NCBI RefSeq assembly: GCF_021441885.1
Contig: NZ_CP090438.1
Coordinates: forward strand, 2,418,001 to 2,482,000
Direction: 5' to 3'
DNA length: 64,000 nt
From: Vibrio maritimus
GTDB lineage: Bacteria > Pseudomonadota > Gammaproteobacteria > Enterobacterales > Vibrionaceae
The notes below the pieces were generated by a model, which saw nothing but the letters and a program-made list of their open reading frames with translations, was not told the origin of the DNA and searched no databases. Each line of letters opens with the position of its first letter. Within the stretch, counting starts at the first letter, position 1. This document shows, piece by piece, positions 61,293 to 64,000 of the stretch. The position numbers were made by a program, and so were the translations under genes.

Positions 61293-61327
61293 AAAAGAGC
61301 GAGCATATCGGTAGTATGCTCGCTCTT
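61293..61327 (+). terminator. terminator after the 84-aa gene
   Basis: AAAAGAGCGAGCATA and TATGCTCGCTCTTTT form a 15-base perfect stem, ending in T. Confidence 0.9.
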
Positions 61328-61373
61328 TTGGCTTATGGGTAACAACTCCAGTGCCACGGGACGCTTTCAGCCA

Positions 61374-62087
61374 TCAAAACTGATAGCTAAACGAACCACC
61401 GATCTTGTTATTATTCCCAAAATCATCTTCAGATAAAAATGCAAACAGGTTAAATGAGGCGTTCTTATTAATTTTGTAGCTCATGCCCAAACCACCCCAA
61501 TAACTCGTGTAGTTTTCCGAACCTACAGCACCGCCAGCAACAGCTAGAACGCTCCAATCTGTGTCTGCGATTGGTCTTACACCGAACATACCAAGATAAA
61601 CGCCGTGGGCTTTGCTGCGCATTAGGACATATTCATCTTCAAGATCATTATCTGACGGAACAGCCATCTCGCCATCGTTGTAGCTGTAACCCGCCATTGG
61701 GAAAAGCATCCAACCGGCAGGCGCGATATCGAAAGAACTCAGTGGAACGTAGGTACCGATGCTGTAGTTGTTTCGATAGCTGTCGTTTTCGTAATCAGTA
61801 CGGCTAAAATTGAAGTTCAAAATACCAAGGTCAAATAACCAAGAACCACCAATTCGCCACTCTCCCGTATCATTCACTCGACCGTTAAGCATTCTCACTT
61901 CGTCGAGACCAATAGAGCCCGACAGTGAAGCTGTATCTGAATAACCAACACCAATCTTAGTTACAATCTTGGTCGGGTCTTCATGGTGTTTTTCGTCTGC
62001 TGAGACACCGGTTGTGATGAGCAAGCCGAAAACAATGGAAAACCCTACTGCCTTTATTACTGAATGTATTCTTTTGCCTTGATTCAT
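61374..62087 (-). CDS. small outer-membrane beta-barrel protein
   Basis: This 237-residue protein has a signal peptide (about 1-30, ending GVSA). The mature part consists of alternating short strands rich in Gly, Tyr, Ser and Asn (IGVGYSDTASLSGSIGLD, WMLFPMAGYSYND, YTSYWGGLGMSYKINK) and ends SFSYQF with a terminal Phe, the usual sign of outer-membrane barrels recognised by the BAM machinery. About eight to ten strands can be counted. Function is unknown. It lies between two convergent-side terminators and looks monocistronic. Confidence 0.75.
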   Translation of the reverse strand: MNQGKRIHSVIKAVGFSIVFGLLITTGVSADEKHHEDPTKIVTKIGVGYSDTASLSGSIGLDEVRMLNGRVNDTGEWRIGGSWLFDLGILNFNFSRTDYENDSYRNNYSIGTYVPLSSFDIAPAGWMLFPMAGYSYNDGEMAVPSDNDLEDEYVLMRSKAHGVYLGMFGVRPIADTDWSVLAVAGGAVGSENYTSYWGGLGMSYKINKNASFNLFAFLSEDDFGNNNKIGGSFSYQF

Positions 62088-62164
62088 GAAGGTGCCTCAT
62101 TATTGGCTAATTTAGAGGCACAAATCATAGCCAAGGTCACTTTTGGCAAACGCACTAACAGTGC

Positions 62165-62196
62165 AAAAAAGCCAGAACACAAGGTTCTGGCTTTTA
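62165..62196 (-). terminator. terminator after the RND pump gene
   Basis: On the minus strand AAAAGCCAGAACC and a matching GTTCTGGCTTTTTT stretch form a hairpin with a T run, about 30 bases past the stop. Confidence 0.9.
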
Positions 62197-62224
62197 ATAA
62201 CATCATGGCGGTCGCAATGACGAA

Positions 62225-64000
62225 TTAATCCAATATCTCTAAAGGCGTTTTATTGGGTTTCAGTTTCTCTCGAAGCGTCTGGAATACCGCATAGAAACCA
62301 GGTGTGAGCACCGCACCTAACGTCATAACACAAAGAATACCACCAATGAGGGCAACACCCATGTTGTTCTGAGCCACGGAGCCTGCGCCATCTGCCAAGA
62401 CCATCGGCACGATGCCTAATACAAACGACCATGAGGTCATATTTACTGCTCTAAAACGCATAGTACCACCTGCGATCGCAGCTTCCTCGATCGATAAGCC
62501 TTCATCCTCACGTTTTATCTTAGCGAACTCCACGATGAGGATTGCGTTCTTAGCCGCGAGTGCAATCAGCAACACAAGACCAATCTGTCCATAAAGCGTA
62601 AGCGCCATGCCGTTCGCGGCCAGTGCAATCATAGTACCGACCGCCGCTGTTGGTGCTGCAATAATGATGGCCGTAGGCAGTGCCCAAGACTCATATTGCG
62701 CAGCCAAAAACAGATAGATGAAAATAAGCGCTAAACCAAACGCGTAAGCAATTGCGTTACCCGCCATTTTTTCTTGTAGCGCCATTGAGGTCCATTCATA
62801 GCTATAACCAACAGGGAGCACTTCTTCAGCCACTCTTTCCATTGCGGCGATGGTTTCACCAGACGAATACCCTGGCGCCGTCCCCACGAAGATCTTTGTC
62901 GCTGCCAACATGTTGTAGCGGTTGGTGATATCTGGAACCAAGGTAGGCTCAATGCTCGCCACTTCCGACAAAGGTAACATCTCACCGGCAGCGGTTCGAA
63001 CGTGAATACGACCGATATCTTCCGGATCTACACGTTGCTCAGGCTTAGCTTGTAGGTACACATAGTAAGTTCGGCCCCACAATGAAAAGTCATTCACACG
63101 TGCTGACGCAAGATTCGTCATAATGGCTTCGTTAATCGTTGAAACAGGGATGCCATATTGGCGCGCTTTTTCTCTGTCGATATCGATAGCGAAATGCGGA
63201 ACGTTCGCTCTAAACAACGAGAAAACGCCTTGCAGTTCCGGTTGCTGGTTCGCGGCAGCAATCAACTCTTGCATGGTTTGCGCGAGCTCCGCTTTTGGTC
63301 GGCCTTGAAGATCTTGCAACATAAACTCGAGGTTAGCACCAGAGCCGATACCCGGAATCGCCGGTGGAGTAATCGCCATTGCAATACCTTGAGGGAACTG
63401 ACTCAGCGCACGATTAAGCCTTGCTTGCACACCCGGCGCTGTGTTGTCGCCTTCTAAGAGACGGCGCTCTTCCCATGGTTTCAGGTCAACGAAGAAGGTT
63501 GCTGAGTTTGCCTGACGTGAGAAAGTCAGGATACCAAAACCGACAGCACCGCCAACGTTATCGACCGCAGGATCGTCAAGAATGATCTTCTCGACTTGTT
63601 CAGTAAACGCACTGGTTCGAGCCAGCGATGCCCCATCAGGCAGTTGAACGATAGCAAGCATAGTGCCTTTGTCTTCGTTCTGAATAAACGCCGTCGGGAT
63701 CTGCTGATTCATCGCAACCATAACGCCAATCGTTCCACCAAAAAGCACCAACAGTACAATGGCTTTACGAACTACAACCGTGACTGCTTTGCCATAAACT
63801 GCAGTGACCTTTTCAAATCCACTGTTGAATGCGACAAACCATTTAGGTTGTTTCTCGACTCGCTTCATGATGAGCGAACAAAGTGCTGGCGATAGCGTCA
63901 ATGCATTAACGGCAGAAAGAATCAGCGCAATACAGATAGTCAATCCAAACTGCGAGAACATCTGCCCTGTGATGCCCGGCAAGAAGCTAACTGGAAGGAA
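62225..64000 (-). CDS. RND efflux pump inner-membrane subunit (HAE1/AcrB family), 5' end outside the window
   Basis: The frame is open to the right edge, giving 591 residues of the C-terminal part; a full protein has about 1030-1050. At the edge is FLPVSFLPGITGQMFSQFG, then TLSPALCSLIMKR, a second-half porter domain with QLPDGASLARTSAF and the AITPPAIPGIG stretch, and the last six membrane helices with GLVLLIALAAKNAILIVEFA. It belongs to proton-driven drug exporters such as AcrB and Vibrio VexB/VexF; the substrate is unknown. The adaptor gene would lie outside the window. Confidence 0.9.
   Translation of the reverse strand, partial: FLPVSFLPGITGQMFSQFGLTICIALILSAVNALTLSPALCSLIMKRVEKQPKWFVAFNSGFEKVTAVYGKAVTVVVRKAIVLLVLFGGTIGVMVAMNQQIPTAFIQNEDKGTMLAIVQLPDGASLARTSAFTEQVEKIILDDPAVDNVGGAVGFGILTFSRQANSATFFVDLKPWEERRLLEGDNTAPGVQARLNRALSQFPQGIAMAITPPAIPGIGSGANLEFMLQDLQGRPKAELAQTMQELIAAANQQPELQGVFSLFRANVPHFAIDIDREKARQYGIPVSTINEAIMTNLASARVNDFSLWGRTYYVYLQAKPEQRVDPEDIGRIHVRTAAGEMLPLSEVASIEPTLVPDITNRYNMLAATKIFVGTAPGYSSGETIAAMERVAEEVLPVGYSYEWTSMALQEKMAGNAIAYAFGLALIFIYLFLAAQYESWALPTAIIIAAPTAAVGTMIALAANGMALTLYGQIGLVLLIALAAKNAILIVEFAKIKREDEGLSIEEAAIAGGTMRFRAVNMTSWSFVLGIVPMVLADGAGSVAQNNMGVALIGGILCVMTLGAVLTPGFYAVFQTLREKLKPNKTPLEILD

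Noticed and set aside
1..64000. CRISPR arrays, tRNA or rRNA genes, insertion sequences, prophage genes
   Set aside because: I saw no regularly spaced repeats, no cloverleaf-like stretches in the gaps, no transposase or phage-type proteins.

Overview
The window reads as chromosome from a marine gammaproteobacterium, almost certainly a Vibrio or a close relative. The order pdxB-asd-hubP(fimV)-truA-accD-folC-dedD-cvpA-purF, the dnaX-ybaB-recR cluster next to apt, an IutA/PvuA-type receptor beside a FecCD-type importer, and the fabB 3' region with its own terminator all fit that genus. There are no rRNA, tRNA, CRISPR, phage or insertion-sequence signatures. Coding density is high, and intergenic gaps usually hold convergent hairpin terminators.

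Region 1 (1-25.3 kb) is mostly housekeeping: two CxxxCxxCC cysteine-cluster proteins, aquaporin Z, the recR-ybaB-dnaX operon (with an apparent programmed -1 frameshift in dnaX), apt, ybaN preceded by an overlapping 43-codon ORF, an RssB-type response regulator, a LysR regulator, the purF-cvpA-dedD-folC-accD-truA-hubP-asd-pdxB series (PurR box before cvpA), fabB with a probable FarS-type sRNA in its 3' UTR, and mnmC.

Region 2 (25.5-40 kb) is more accessory. It holds a periplasmic binding protein translationally coupled to a membrane GAF-GGDEF diguanylate cyclase, a DUF4056 protein next to dgkA, a LysR/DgcN/DgcA cassette for D-glutamate catabolism through N-acetyl-glutamate, a NorM-like MATE pump, two DEAD-box helicases and an L,D-transpeptidase-like protein.

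Region 3 (39-61 kb) is a metal-starvation island. Three near-identical Zur-type operators share the core GTTATAACATAA. They precede an aspartoacylase-like zinc amidohydrolase, a four-gene operon (Fur-family Zur-like regulator, dihydroorotase paralogue, gamma-carbonic-anhydrase-like protein, COG0523 GTPase), and a four-gene peptide/nickel-type ABC importer whose two permeases are fused in one chain. Between them lies a Fur-box-controlled siderophore uptake system (TonB receptor, binding protein, two permeases, ATPase, FhuF-like reductase) and a MATE transporter with its own Fur-like box.

Embedded at 50.7-54.3 kb is the least familiar unit: a membrane-anchored binding-protein-like protein, a membrane protein with a probable C-terminal winged-helix DNA-binding domain, an exported SurE-family phosphatase and a lipoprotein. 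A 16-bp palindrome occurs inside the regulator gene, and a near-copy lies just upstream of surE. This is my best candidate for an undescribed sensory/scavenging system. The window ends with a small outer-membrane barrel protein and the 3' part of an RND efflux pump.
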